DNA from: Pollenia angustigena
Lineage: Eukaryota > Arthropoda > Insecta > Diptera > Polleniidae
Length of the DNA stretch: 64,000 nt
Reading direction: 5' to 3'
Assembly: GCA_930367215.1 (NCBI GenBank)
Contig: OV884056.1
Location: forward strand, 51,708,308-51,772,307
Shown: in pieces, positions 1-11,112 of the stretch
Numbering within the stretch: the stretch's first letter is position 1
Layout: each line of letters opens with the position of its first letter
Position numbers and translations under genes: made by a program
Notes under the pieces: generated by a model
Told to the model about the DNA's origin: nothing
The model's database searches: none
What the model saw: the letters and a program-made list of their open reading frames with translations, nothing else

Positions 1-800
1 CGGTGGTGTGGCATATTTTTTTTTAAAAATTGGACCTTAAATTTCCGCGGGAAATTTGTGGCAATTGGTTATAAGGCACTTATCCCGTGACAAGTGAAAG
101 CAGTTTTATAATAAAAAGAACGAATTGTGATAGCTTAAAACAGAACATATCACTTAACTGGTGATTATGTGCTAAAAGAGAAGTTACTCCAGAAGGTAAT
201 TGACAAGCAACTTGTCATGTAACTGGATTTTGTGTGGGTAATGACTGATTAATTCTATTTGGTTCTATTCATTTAAATGAAGGGGATCCGCCCTAATAAC
301 ATGGTTCATTTGGGACAATATTTGCGACAGGCATTATTTTAACTGAACTTTAATGTGTCCATTTACGTTGTTTCTGTGACCTGTTACAAAGCGTCGAAAA
401 GGTGCCAATTAACCCCCTCGTAGGACATCGCCATGTTAAAGTGACAAATCCCCTTCATATAAAGTGTTAGAACTCGAACCGGTCCCTATCACTATAGAAC
501 TGTCGCGTGACAAGTTAAGTGTTAAATCCCTTTCCTCTATGGTTAGTTCTATGGCTGTTTTGTTGAAATAATACCTAGGACTAGCATTGAAGTAACTAAC
601 ACTAAACACGTTCATTGTGGCTGTTAGGTGTCAATTGGCCCCCTCCAATGACAAGCCCATGTAAAAGTGATAGGCCCCTTTCATATAAAGTGTTTGAAGT
701 TGAACCGGTCCCTACCACCAAAGACCTACCACGGGTCTAGTTTAGTGTCAGTTCGCTTCCCTCTAGGGTAATTTTGCCAATGACTTTAAATGTTAGCTAG
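1..800. repeat. Tandem repeat, ~226-bp unit, about two clear copies plus decayed copy
   Basis: Two adjacent units share ordered landmarks: CCCCTTCATATAAAGTGTT near 448 and a variant near 675, then GAACCGGTCCCTA at 476 and 702, and GTGYCAATTRRCCCCCTC at 402 and 629. The spacing is 225-228 bp. Weaker resemblance (CGTGACAAGT at 85 and 505) suggests an older copy to the left, so the array probably continues beyond the window edge. No reading frame is maintained. The unit is less AT-rich than its surroundings. It could be a satellite or the internal repeat of a larger element. Confidence 0.6.
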
Positions 801-1871
801 TTCACGACTGGTCTTATGAAAATACTATTTATAACGAAAGTGCACCTACTGAAATGAAGTCAAGCTTAAGACAAGACCTACGTTACGAGCTTCGTTATTT
901 AATTTTTAAAAAAGTTCATAAGTAATATGAACGTATTCATAAACTATGTGATTATATTCATGAAGACTATGAATTTTAAGTAAATTATTCCCCTACTCAT
1001 TTGAAAAAAAAAACTTTTTTTATCCCATAAAATTCTTTATCAAATAAAGTAATTTTTCCTCTCTATTGACTTAGTAAAACCAACATATTGCAATTGCTGA
1101 TAACAAAATTGTAAAATCAGCTCCCCCTTTTAACATAGGGAATAAATGGAAAAGCGTGCCTTTTGTAATGATAAGTTATCGTTGACAAAATCAACTCAAA
1201 TACAAAATATTGATAAAGTTAACCTCAATTCTATTATACATAAGCTTTATTTAGTATTGATTACCAATAAAAAAATTCTATCAAGCTCTCTTTAAAAAAA
1301 TACATTCTACCTGTTGCTAAGGTTCCCCCTTTTTGTAAAGGGAAAAAAAATAAAATGTTTCCATAAAAGCCTTCCAAATTATTCTAGTGATTTTATAACA
1401 GTTTTACCCCCCTTTCTGTCCTTTTTTGTTTGTTTTGGTTAATGTGAAACATATTGTTTGTGTCTAAAAAACAATCACCCTAAACACCTCTTGTTTCCGT
1501 TTATTGTCATTCGAATTTCCTTTGGTTTTTTTTCGTAGCAATTTTTATATTTCCTCCCACTACATCCTGTTAAATGAAAAGTATTTATAATATTTATATT
1601 AATATGTTTACGCCTGTTTCTTAAAAGTGGTATTTCCTTTAACCAATTAAGAAGAATATTTTGAACAATCACTGTAAACGTAAAAAGTTTCCGTTTCCTG
1701 TCGTGTCAAATTTTAGAGGTTACCTACAAGTTAAAATTCCTGAGTGTTTTGTTAGAAATGTTTGATTGTCCGGGATATTTTACAATGAAACCTTGTCCAA
1801 AAAGAGGAAGTAAAGGTTGTTTTAACAAAAATATTTTTACAGTATGCCAAAATAATTTTAACTACAACTCT
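801..1871. other. AT-rich spacer, no gene seen
   Basis: Homopolymer runs and short direct repeats only. The open frames here are short and of low complexity; none resembles a protein family. Confidence 0.5.
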
Positions 1872-2104
1872 GGGGGCAAATTATGGCAGTCGTGATCGAA
1901 TACTTTTTCGATTCGAAAGCAATTTTATTTCAGTCGATACTGAACGAATCGTTTTTATTTTTTCAGTGTTGTGGAAACTGAAACAAGTGCTTTACAACAC
2001 AAAAATATTATTTCGATCCGTTCAGTATGAACAGAAAGAATTAGAAATAAAACTGCTTTCGAATCGAAAAAGTATTCGATCACGACTGCCATAATTTGCC
2101 CCCT
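1872..2104. mobile_element. MITE with ~60-bp terminal inverted repeats (GGGGGCAAATTATGGCAGTC family)
   Basis: The ends are near-perfect inverted copies: GGGGGCAAATTATGGCAGTC at the left matches the reverse complement of the right end, and the match continues for about 60 bp through TCGATTCGAAAGCA. The 233-bp element has no coding capacity. A 91-bp relative with similar ends lies at 31872-31962 and a lone right end at about 63345-63395. No clear target-site duplication is seen, so the superfamily is not assigned. Confidence 0.8.
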
Positions 2105-2134
2105 GGCCTTTAACAGAAGCATTTATTAAGATTT

Positions 2135-2470
2135 TATTTGTCGTGCTTAATTCCCAATTTTTATTCTTGATAAACACACTGAAATTTATTGTTGGGGGAT
2201 ATGCTAGTTTCTAGGCGCATTTCACTGGTTGCTTAGGCCAGATCATCAGGAAATATTTTCTCAAAAAAGTTTAGAAAAGCCAAAGATATTGGCAAACAAA
2301 ACTGCAGAGTGAATGAGAATTGCAAGCACTCAATAAAGTCTTATTTGCAACAATATCAAAGCTTAAACTATATACCAACAGTAAACAATTAGCATAGCTT
2401 TTCTTACATTCCCCACTACAATTAGCTGGAATTCTCCCAACATTAATTGTAGTTGTAAGTGGGTTAAGAA
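2135..2470 (+). repeat. Dispersed ~330-bp repeat, family A, copy 1
   Basis: Shares the ordered landmarks TTCTTGATAAAMACACTKRA, CACTGGTTGCTTAGGCCAGA and CATTCCCCACTACAATTA with copies at 18949-19265, 23365-23655 and, inverted, 48870-49430. It has no ORF worth reporting. A short fragment with the same opening lies at 2600-2665. The lack of obvious terminal inverted repeats leaves the class open (SINE-like, MITE or part of a larger element). Confidence 0.7.
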
Positions 2471-2599
2471 AAAACAAAACAACTTGCTTTAATGGTTTCC
2501 CAAGAAAATCAAATTAAGCAATTTGCCAATTCAGTTTTTTAAGCCGTGCACTTGCCAATTTATTACCAAAGTAATTTTTGGAAATATAAAATTTTTAAT

Positions 2600-2665
2600 T
2601 AAAAAGATTTTGTTTGTTGTGCTTAATTGCCAATTTTTATTCTCGATAAAAACACTCAAATAAAA
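2600..2665 (+). repeat. Family A fragment
   Basis: Repeats the opening segment of family A (GTGCTTAATTGCCAATTTTT then TCTCGATAAAAACACT) about 465 bp after copy 1, without the rest of the unit. Confidence 0.5.
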
Positions 2666-2918
2666 ACTGGCTTCAAATGTTTGTGAAAAAAGTATTTTGA
2701 TTTTCGTCAAACTGACATCAAACCGAATGAGATTCTTTTATAACAAAAGCGATGGCTTCATTTAACAACCATTTGATGCTCCTCGCGTAACCACTATATT
2801 TGTTGGATTTTGCAAAAACTGGATCCAACAGCATTTAGCATTTAATTAATTACATTATTCTTTAATTTTTTAGTAATAAAGTTTAGTAGATCAACAAAAA
2901 TTATTAAAATGAAAGATC

Positions 2919-3178
2919 AATTCTGTGGCATTTTAACAAAACATCTTAACTCGATATAAGATAACAAAAAAGTTTTCGAAAAAAACTCGGTGAAAAAATC
3001 GTTTTTGTTACAAAAAAAAAAAAAAAAAAAAAAATAAACCAAAATTAAAGAAAAATTTCGTTTATAACATAAAATTTTAAAAACGTAAACAAAAATGTTT
3101 TTTGAATTAATGATGAACAACATTTTTTTAAAATTTTTAAATTTGACTTAAGATGTTTTGTTAAAATGCTACAGAATT
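2919..3178. mobile_element. Foldback MITE, TTCTGTGGCATTTTAACAAA family, copy 1
   Basis: The left end TTCTGTGGCATTTTAACAAA is mirrored by the right end as TTTGTTAAAATGCTACAGAA, giving about 30-bp inverted ends around an AT-rich core with a 25-base A run. A second copy with the same core lies at 55349-55600. Non-coding. Confidence 0.8.
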
Positions 3179-3329
3179 TAGTGGTCACGCATTTTTAGGA
3201 TCTTTTTGTCAAATATCTTTTAAATGTTAATATATCTTAACAAAACCACAAATATGTAATGTTGATGAGCCAGTTAAATGTGTAGCAATGCCACTTTAAA
3301 TTGTCTATAAACTTTTCTTTAACTTTGAC

Positions 3330-6250
3330 TATGATAACTATTTTGATAATTTATTTCTCTTTTGACTTAGATTTTTAGCTACGACTAAAGGTATAACCCA
3401 CATTTTAACTTAAAAAATAATTACTATGATTTTAACTGTGGACCTTACTATAATATTGGCTATGATAATAACTTTAGCTATGACTAAAATTATGACTTTA
3501 ACCATAATTTAAGCTATGATTTTTTATAATAACGATTATGATAATGGCAATGGCTTGAATGTAATCGTGACTCTGTCTTCACCATGACTTTAACTTTGAC
3601 TGTTAACTTGACTATGAATTCGCCTTTGGCTTTGACTGTTAACTTGACTATGAATTCGCCTTTGGCTTGGACTGGTAACTTGACTATGAATTCGCCTTTG
3701 GCTTTGACTATTACTATAACTTTAACTATGGCTTTGATTTTATATATGACTTTGACCTTAATTTTGTCTATGACTTTGACTATGACTACAACTTTGACTT
3801 TGACTATGACAATGACCCGACTGTGACCTTGACTCTGTCTGGACTATGAATAAAACTTTAGCTGTAAACTTGACTATGAATATGCCTTAGACTTTGATGT
3901 TAAATTTGACTATGAATTTGACTATGACTTTGACAACAACTTCGACTATAACAATGACTTGACTGTAACCGTGACTCTGTCTTGACTATGACTAAAACTG
4001 TAACTGTATAAAGTTGACAATGTATTTGCCTTTGACTTTGATTAAGACTTTGAATTTGACTGTGACATTCCCTTGACTATGATTTTGATTATAAAAGTCA
4101 AAACTATGACTTTGAGCATGGCCTTGTCTATGTTTTTAACTATGACTTTGACTATGTCTTTGACTATGACTATGCCTTCAACTTCGACTATAACAATGAC
4201 ATGACGGTAACCGTGACTCTGTCTTGTTCTTGGAATTTGCCTTTGACTTTAAATACGAATTTGAATTTGAGCATAATATTGAACTTGACTATGACTTTGA
4301 TTATAGAAGTCATAACTACGACTATGGCATTGAATATGACTTCAACTTGGACAATCACTATATCTTTGTCTAAGGCTTTGACTTCCTCCATGACTTTTAC
4401 TTTGAGTATGACTTCGTCTATGACTTCAACAATGATTACGAATATGACTTTGACTATGACATTGACTATGAATTTGACTATAACTATGACTGTGACTACA
4501 ACTTCGACTATGACAATTATTCGACTATAGTCGTGGCTCTGTCTTGACTATGATTTAAACTTCAGCTGTAAACTTGCATATGAATTTGCCTACGATTTTG
4601 ATTTTGACTATGAATTTGACTATGATTTTGACTATAATTTTGATCATGACTTTGACTTTAACTTTGACTTTAACCCTGACTTTGTCTTTATCATTTAATA
4701 TGACTTTGACCATAATTTTAAATACGAATATGACTTTAACTATGACTTTGACTATGATTACGAATTTGACTATAACTTCGACTTTTACTTGACTACAGCT
4801 ACGAATATGACAGTGATTAAAACAAAAATTTCCTCTTAGATTTTGGCTGAAACTATTTTTTTGATTGGGATATTGACTATGGCTTTGGTTTTGACTCAGA
4901 TTTAGCTTTAATTCTGACTTTAAAAATAACTTAAATACGTTTAATTGAAATTTTGACTTTATTTTAGACTACGACTTTGAATTTTAGTTTGAAAATGATT
5001 TCGATAAAAATTTCCATTGTGATAATCACCCCTATCGCGAATGTTATGGGAATATGTAATATGGGAGCAAACCTATATTCCCATTCCCAACAAATCGGTA
5101 TCGCAAATATTTTGGGAGTAAAAATGTCTATTGTGAATTATTTGTCAGTGCTTTATAAACAAAAGTCTCTATTGTGAACAACTTGTCAGTGCTTGTATTG
5201 TGAAAGAAAAATATACAATATAAAATACTAATAAAAATTTAATAATAAATAGTGTTTATTTTCATTTTCTTTATTTACACTCCTTCAATAAAAGGAATAA
5301 GTGTTTTAATTTAGTCCTAATTTGGAATACAAATCAAAATTTACATGTTCCCTTCTCGTTCACATTAACACGTGTTGGGATTTTATTAAGTAAAAATACT
5401 TGCGGGAGTAAAAATTGGCGATGCCAAATTTTTTAAGTTTGGGAATTCATTCCCAAAAAATTTGTTATGGGAATCATTCACAATACAAAATAAAAAAAAT
5501 ATGGGAATATTTTCATGGGAGAAGTTGTTTGCGATAGGGGTGATTATTTTAAATTATGACTGACTATGACAATAACTATGACTTTAGTGATAATTTTATA
5601 TATGTGACCTTGTCCGAGAAAACGGACCGGACCTAGTGTGTCATTAAACGGGTTATTGCTATAAACTATAAAAAAGAGAAAAACATTAAAATTTTACTTT
5701 TTTTACGTTTTTCTCAAAATTTCATTTTCACACACTATGAGTATTAGAGTAGACTGCAACTTAAACTTAAACTATGACTTTGAAAATTGTATTAAATTGT
5801 ACTCTAACTATGACTTTAGCTTATATTATGACTTTTGGTATGACCCTAGCTCTAATAATGGCTAACACCCAGAACTCAACTGTGTAGAATTAATTTGAAA
5901 ATTACTTTGTCTGTAGCTTCAGCAATGACTTTGAACTTGGCTTTTACATTAATTGTGACGACGACTGTGATTATGGCTTAAACTTTGCTGATGATTTGAC
6001 TATGAATACGGCTATAAAAGATAGACTAAGAATTATGAATAACTCTGGCTATAGATATTTATGACTCAAATATTGAAAAGGACTACTATTTTTAGCTATT
6101 AATTCAAATACGATTTTTACTATGACTGTTACCTTGAGTTAAGCTACGATTTTGCCTAAGCTATGATTTTGATTAGAAATTCTACTTTGAATAAGACTTT
6201 AATTTAAATGATCAGTGTGTCTCTGAATTTAGCTTTGCTGGCTATGAATT
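3330..6250. repeat. Degenerate hexamer satellite (GACTTT/GACTAT units)
   Basis: Nearly 3 kb of imperfect TTTGAC/TATGAC hexamers and 12-mers such as TTTGACTATGAC, densest at 3580-4800. The plus strand is strongly purine/pyrimidine patterned and poor in C except in the GAC core. A higher-order segment near 3584-3700 repeats ATGAATTCGCCTTTGGCTTK three times at about 42-bp spacing. Open frames of 70-110 codons made of Leu/Thr/Met/Ser are by-products of the repeat. The array is interrupted by a MITE at 5025-5544 and by unrelated sequence at about 5590-5750. Confidence 0.85.
5025..5544. mobile_element. TA-flanked MITE inserted in the hexamer satellite
   Basis: The left end ATCACCCCTATCGCGAATGT and the right end GTTTGCGATAGGGGTGAT are inverted copies; both are flanked by TA, the duplication expected of Tc1/mariner-type elements. 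GACTTT repeats continue on both sides, so the insertion is younger than the satellite. Internal motifs ATGGGAATAT and TTGTCAGTGCTT are repeated. No transposase remains. Confidence 0.75.
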
Positions 6251-6694
6251 TGACTAGAATTTTAAATAACTGGTCTGGATACTCACGTAAGTCTCTAAAT
6301 CTTTTTAATTAAGTCGCATGTAAGTGGTTATTAAATTTCAAAATCATATATAAACTCATATTCATATCTATTTTGTGGCTTTGAGTAGTAACAATTCTAA
6401 AAGAATAAATGACATCTAAAACACAGTGGATGCTTTATGCATGTATATGTATATCAAGTTGTCAGTACAATCAAGCACTGGGTTGGTTAACTAATCGCTT
6501 CGATGGTTGGGTGAAAAAGCGTTAAATTGTATAACTATCTCTAGCAAAACATCGATAATGATGGCATGCTCTAGTCTTTTATAAACTTATATACACCATA
6601 TACACGCTCTTTCAATCCAACCCAATACATCTGCACATTTCCTCTCCCCCTTATTATGATCATATTGTTTTTTATACGATCATAATTCACACAG
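6251..6694. other. Spacer, no gene seen
   Basis: The satellite fades out by about 6250. The rest is AT-rich single-copy-looking sequence without recognisable motifs. Confidence 0.4.
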
Positions 6695-7051
6695 GTGTTT
6701 TTGATGTTGTTGTTTTCTTTTTCTAAAATTTGGGGTGGTTGTACCAGCAAAGAACTTTATTTTATGGCTTATGACAAAAATTACAAGTTATTAAACTTAA
6801 ATGTGGTACGTGGTACTTGTTTGACGCTGTTTCTGTATTCAGCGGAAATGCAAGAATTCATTGTTAATACTTTTGGTGGAGTAATGAAAAGCGGAACTAC
6901 TGTTGAAAGATTTACTGCTTATGATCTATTGAATTATGAAAAAAATACTATAGGAACTATGCTGAGTAAACTGAAAAAAGAGATTGAATGTGTAGCACAT
7001 GCCATTCAAAGTATGTATGTAGATAAAAAAAAAAATAATTATTATGGGTGA
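6695..7051 (+). CDS. Unrecognised 118-codon ORF
   Basis: I do not recognise this protein. It is an uninterrupted frame with a more protein-like composition than most frames here. An N-terminal hydrophobic start (MFLMLLFSF) is followed by a mixed region and a C-terminal segment rich in Lys, Glu and Leu (KLKKEIECVAHAIQSM) that could form a helix. There is no visible zinc finger, DDE or RT motif. The A-run and KKKNNYYG tail suggest it drifts into low-complexity DNA. The start is uncertain because an AG at CACACAG just upstream could be a splice acceptor. It may be a decayed element or chance frame; homologues would be needed to call it a gene. Confidence 0.25.
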   Translation: MFLMLLFSFSKIWGGCTSKELYFMAYDKNYKLLNLNVVRGTCLTLFLYSAEMQEFIVNTFGGVMKSGTTVERFTAYDLLNYEKNTIGTMLSKLKKEIECVAHAIQSMYVDKKKNNYYG

Positions 7052-7877
7052 CTTTTTTAAAGGGGTTCTATAGAAATTTTTTTAAAGGGAATAATTAAAT
7101 TTTTTAAAGGCATTTGTATTAATTTTAAAGCTAAAGGGATTTCAAAGTTTTTTCTTTTTTGTTTAAATAACAAATGCAATCGGGGCCTATACGTTTAACT
7201 ATGGCCATAACTTTAAATTGTAGATCTAGGTAAGTCTTTGGCTTTTGCTGTGCTTTTTTATGATTATTTATTATTTTTCTAGGCAACTTGGTCTTTAAGA
7301 AGGACAAAGGAAGCATTAAGTTTAATATTTTTTAAAATTAGGAAATATGCTTTTGCATTTTTCTTAATTTTTTTTCATAAAGTCGTTTTTTACTAAAGAA
7401 CTGCTTTTGAGTCACTCTGTTGCAATTACAAAATTTAACAGTATCGATCCTTTTCTTTCGTATGCATTTTCTTATGCCAAAATTTTCAACAAGGACTAAA
7501 AGAAATGACATCGGTTTAAGTTTATCTAAAATAAACGGTTACTGAGCAATTTTGAATGCCTGGTTGCTAAAAGAAACTCAAAAAGATGTAGATGCTCGTT
7601 AGGTGAGATAAAACCCAGGAATTACAAGAGTTGATTGTTCAGTTCTGGTTTGTGAGCCTTAAATAAGATTTTATCCGTCATAGAGGAAGTAAAAGAAAAA
7701 GTTCTAATTTATTAGGAATAAAATATTTATTGAAAAATTTAACAATTTTTTTTTTTTATTGAAATGTTGGTCATCAAACATTGGCCGAGTTTAAAAAAAC
7801 ATATATTTAAATAAAAGCGAAATCGAAGAGAATTTTGACACACTCTCCCCATGTGAGGTAATATTTATTTATTAAAA
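7052..7877. other. AT-rich spacer
   Basis: A short run of TTTTTTAAAGG-type repeats at about 7050-7115, then nothing identifiable. Confidence 0.4.
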
Positions 7878-8430
7878 TATGTTCGAAAATAAACATTAAA
7901 TATCGTTATTTAGAACACAAAAATTATACTGTACTTATTCAACTTAATGAATTGCGTTCTGTTTTTTTTTTAACCACAAACTTCGTTTTGTTCGGTTCAG
8001 TAAATTAATGTTCGTTTATTACAGTTGTGCTTAGACCCTTTGGCTGGTAAAGAAAACCAAAATTTTTTTTTAAAAAAACAAAAAAAAAGCCAGCAATAAA
8101 TTTTCATAAACAAAACATGTACACAATACACACACACAAGCTGTTCGTGGTGCGGTCGTTGCGAAAATTTTTTGTTTGCTGATTTCTTTATAAATATCAA
8201 AATAAACACTATAGAACATTAATATATAATGTATGAATGTCTACAGAACCACTACAATAGTTTTGTTTTACAACGAAGAACAGAACACTATTAAATGTTC
8301 GTTACTTTCCTTTTAATAGTTACGAACGGTATTAAGGGTTGTGTTCTTATACACAAACACTAAAAGAAAGATATCGTTTCTGGGTGTGTGAGCCGTAATC
8401 TAAATAACATTGTATTTATTTTCGAACACG
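7878..8430. mobile_element. hAT-type MITE (CAGTGTTCGAAAATAAAC family), older copy
   Basis: The left end TGTTCGAAAATAAACATTAA and right end TTTATTTTCGAACAC are inverted, and the interior (TACGAACGGTATTAAGGGTT, GGTGTGTGAGCCG) matches the copy at 11546-12088 along its length. The terminal CAG and the target duplication have been lost, so this copy is older. About 550 bp, non-coding. Confidence 0.75.
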
Positions 8431-8479
8431 ATCCGCTTATAATTTCGATTTGATGTTGAACGTATACTATCAATATACA

Positions 8480-8680
8480 GGCCTGTTCCGCAAATCACTT
8501 TTACTCAAATCACGTGAATTCATATCACACGTGTGATATTTTAGTGTCTCGTTTTCATGTATTTTGGTGTGATCTTCACCGAGAAATACAAAAACGGTAT
8601 GACTTTCAGAACACCAGAAAATCACACGTGTGATTTCAAAAGCACCTGATTTGGAATAACGTGATTTTCAGAACAGGCCC
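8480..8680. mobile_element. MITE, GGCCTGTTCTGAAAATCAC family, copy 1
   Basis: The ends are GGCCTGTTCCGCAAATCAC and, inverted, GTGATTTTCAGAACAGGCC. The interior contains the palindrome TCACACGTGTGA and several CACGTG-like motifs. A second copy at 47071-47305 shares the ends and interior. Both are preceded by ATACA and followed by CGATA, so the true boundary may lie a few bases outward. Confidence 0.8.
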
Positions 8681-9048
8681 GATATTCTAAGTTTTGTGTG
8701 ACAATCGAAGATCATTTCAATTTAATAAATCATATGATATTATTTTATAATAAACATTTTTGGTTTGTGTCTTTTTCCTAGCATACTTTTTTTGTTGGCG
8801 ATTTTTGCATGCATATTTTAAACATTTTCGGAATATTTAAACTTGCCTTGAAGACCAGTAAATTCTGACAAGATGTCAAAATTGTGTTAAAGATGAGGCT
8901 TATTTTTGGTTAAATAGGTTTGTAAGTAAACAAAATTGCAGCGTATGGCGTGAGACCAATCGACAACAGACCCTATAGACTCCATTACATCCTGAAAAAC
9001 TCAACTTTTGTTACAATTAACACGCTTGCGCCATTATTGCACCTTATT

Positions 9049-9114
9049 TTTGTCAGAAATGAAGGCGGAGCTCACTTAACGGTCAATGGAGATCGTTATC
9101 GAACTATAACACTA
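9049..9114 (+). pseudogene. Mariner transposase fragment
   Basis: The frame reads FVRNEGGAHLTVNGDRYRTI, which aligns with FFKNEAGEAATVNGVRYREI in the mariner pseudogene at 13954-16036, between the two visible catalytic aspartates. Only about 22 codons are recognisable; the enclosing 60-codon frame is otherwise unrelated. It is a relic of the same transposase family, cut off just before the palindrome at 9136-9332. Confidence 0.6.
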
Positions 9115-9135
9115 TGCCACAAAATAAAATGAAGC

Positions 9136-9332
9136 TCAAAAATTAGATATTTTCTAAGATAAATCGGGGCTGCTGATCACGAATATGGCGAATATGGAGA
9201 TTTTTCGAAATAACAACTGCAAAAAACACGATTTTCGCGTATATCTCGAAAACGCTTCTTGAGAAAAATAAATAAATGCCATATTCGTGATCAGCAGCCC
9301 CGATTTACCTTAGAAAACATCTAATTTTTGAG
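9136..9332. repeat. Near-perfect inverted repeat, ~54-bp arms
   Basis: The left arm (9136-9189) containing ATCGGGGCTGCTGATCACGA pairs with the right arm (9278-9332) containing TCGTGATCAGCAGCCCCGAT; the arms are separated by about 88 bp. No coding content or target duplication is seen. It could be a MITE or the hairpin end of the neighbouring mariner relic. Confidence 0.75.
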
Positions 9333-9867
9333 GTTATGGGAAAAAGGTAAAAATTTGTGAACCAGTGTAATCAATGGGGTTTTCCAGCGACTTATTGAAA
9401 TCACCGTCAACCGGTTAACCGATTAATTACTACCCGATTAACTGATCGGTTAATTTCAAATTGGCTTTTTTCGATTAACGATTAAACTGGTTAATTTCAG
9501 TCGATTAACCGATTAACCGAAGTAACAAAATTTACAATATTTTGTAGTATTAAAACATATTTTTTTGTGTGTTTTTAATCATTTGTTTTATCTCATATAC
9601 AAAATGTATTTGTTTAGAAAATATTTTTTCATACAAACAAAGAAGGTGTTCAGTGATTTTCATTTTAACCCATTTTCCGCCGATCAATGACTTAAATTAC
9701 ATTGTTTTTCAATGTTTTTTTTTTATCTTCTTCATCGATCAACAGGAATGTGGCGAAAAATGGGTTAAATATTTGATTGCCAACACATTTTTTTTGTTTC
9801 CTGTACTTTTTATATGTATGTGTTTAGTTATTTGTTTCTTCTCATATATTCTCATATCAGTCTTTTA

Positions 9868-10115
9868 ACAAAATTAACCGAAACAATTAGTAGTGTTAAA
9901 AATTTTTAAAAACTCTAGTGGCATAATGGAGTATTTTATATGTTAAGAAAACTCCTGGAAAAGTACTGAGATATTAGATATTCATCTACGATAAGTGAAA
10001 GAATTGTTTCCACGTCAACTGTTGTCAAAACTAAAGAAAAGAATCGCTTTAATCCTAAACATTTAAACCAAATTATTTTTCTAAATGATTATTGTATAAG
10101 ATGTCCTTTAACTAT
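9868..10115 (+). pseudogene. hAT transposase C-terminal dimerisation region, relic
   Basis: Read in frame, part of it gives SSTISERIVSTSTVVKTKEK followed by NRFNPKHLNQIIFLNDY. This is the layout of the hAT dimerisation domain (Ser-Glu-Arg ... Phe/Val-Ser ... basic turn ... Leu-Phe-Leu-Asn). Only the last 70 or so codons remain, upstream frames are broken, and the DDE core is absent. The same region is recognisable in copies at 18640-18880 and, on the minus strand, 26261-26566. Confidence 0.7.
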
Positions 10116-10227
10116 TGAAATATCTAATTAAATTATCTCAGTTTATTTTTGAATAAATACGTAAATATTTTCTGGATTCACAAGGTAGTCATAAAGTCTT
10201 ATGTCTTAAAATAATTACAGGAAATAT

Positions 10228-10474
10228 ATATCGTCGGCTTAATATGCAAACCACTTTTTATTTAAATTGAGATTTTGATGCCGTGTGGTAGAGAAAGATA
10301 CGCCTCGTCAACCAGCATGTAGTTTTTCTTCTATTAAAGTCTTGAAGTGTGTAAAACTGACTGTAAATTTAATTTTCTATCAAGCTTCAAATAGGAAAAA
10401 TAAACAGTTTTTTGTCTCTCCTGTAAAATGTGCTGAAAGTGAGTTAGCAGGTTTGCATATTTAGCCAACGATAT
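10228..10474. mobile_element. Inverted-repeat insertion (MITE-like) inside hAT copy 1
   Basis: ATATCGTCGGCTTAATATGC at the left is matched by GCATATTTAGCCAACGATAT at the right. The 247-bp unit is absent from the other two copies of the host hAT family, so it is a later insertion. Non-coding. Confidence 0.6.
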
Positions 10475-10534
10475 GACTGTTGTAAGCTACCGCTTATAAT
10501 ATAGATTTCTACTATACAGTTATGAAGAATCAAT

Positions 10535-10640
10535 GAACACAGCATTACAATTTTTATTTTGTTTGAAACACAACAATATTTATTTTAAACAAATTTAAAT
10601 ATTTTTATGTTTATTTTTTAGGATATTATGACGATATGAC
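10535..10640 (+). repeat. Short repeat shared with 19280-19395 (inverted)
   Basis: The segment with GAAACACAACAATATTTATT and a later ATTATGACGATATGA reappears inverted at 19280-19395 as AATATTGTTGTGTTTTAAAC preceded by TCATATCGTCATAAT. Nothing coding. Confidence 0.5.
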
Positions 10641-11112
10641 TTGATACCACACCTTGCGCATTAATTGAAAAATGCATATTACATATTTATGAATGCTTGC
10701 TCGTTTTAGTTCAAGAATTGTTATGTTTGGTATGTTATTGTTTTTTTTTACTTATACACTCCAAATAATAAGCAATTAATGCATTTTTATATATTGAAAT
10801 TACTTAATTTATAAAAAACTTTATTAATCGGTTAACCGATCAAAAACAAAATTAACCGATTAAACCAAAACCTCGGTTTATTAATCGAGCGATTAACCGA
10901 TTAAAACAAAAGGTCGATTAAATGAATACCCTAGTGAACATTGTCCGTGTTATACGGTCAGCAATGCTAGAAAAAAATGACCAAACGTCAAGAATTGGCT
11001 TCGGCAAGAACTGTTGACTTTAATTTTGATTGATTTTATGATGCTTCGATTATGAACACAAGTTTGATTTCTAAATTTTTCTTTGACTATGGTGACAAGG
11101 TTTTCACACACC

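Larger units (their letters stand above)
9408..10933 (+). mobile_element. Decayed hAT element, TAGGGTATTC family, copy 1
   Basis: Subterminal clusters of GGTTAACCGATTAA at 9410-9530 and 10815-10925 face each other, and the right terminus is GAATACCCTA. The terminal bases on the left are missing. The orientation is opposite to the better copy at 25946-27003. It contains the C-terminal transposase relic at 9868-10115, an extra AT-rich block at about 9560-9860 and an inverted-repeat insertion at 10228-10474. Confidence 0.7.

Noticed and set aside
3584..4792. Several 70-110 codon ORFs on both strands
   Set aside because: They consist of Leu/Thr/Met/Ser or Val/Ile repeats produced by the GACTTT/GACTAT satellite; no independent coding evidence.
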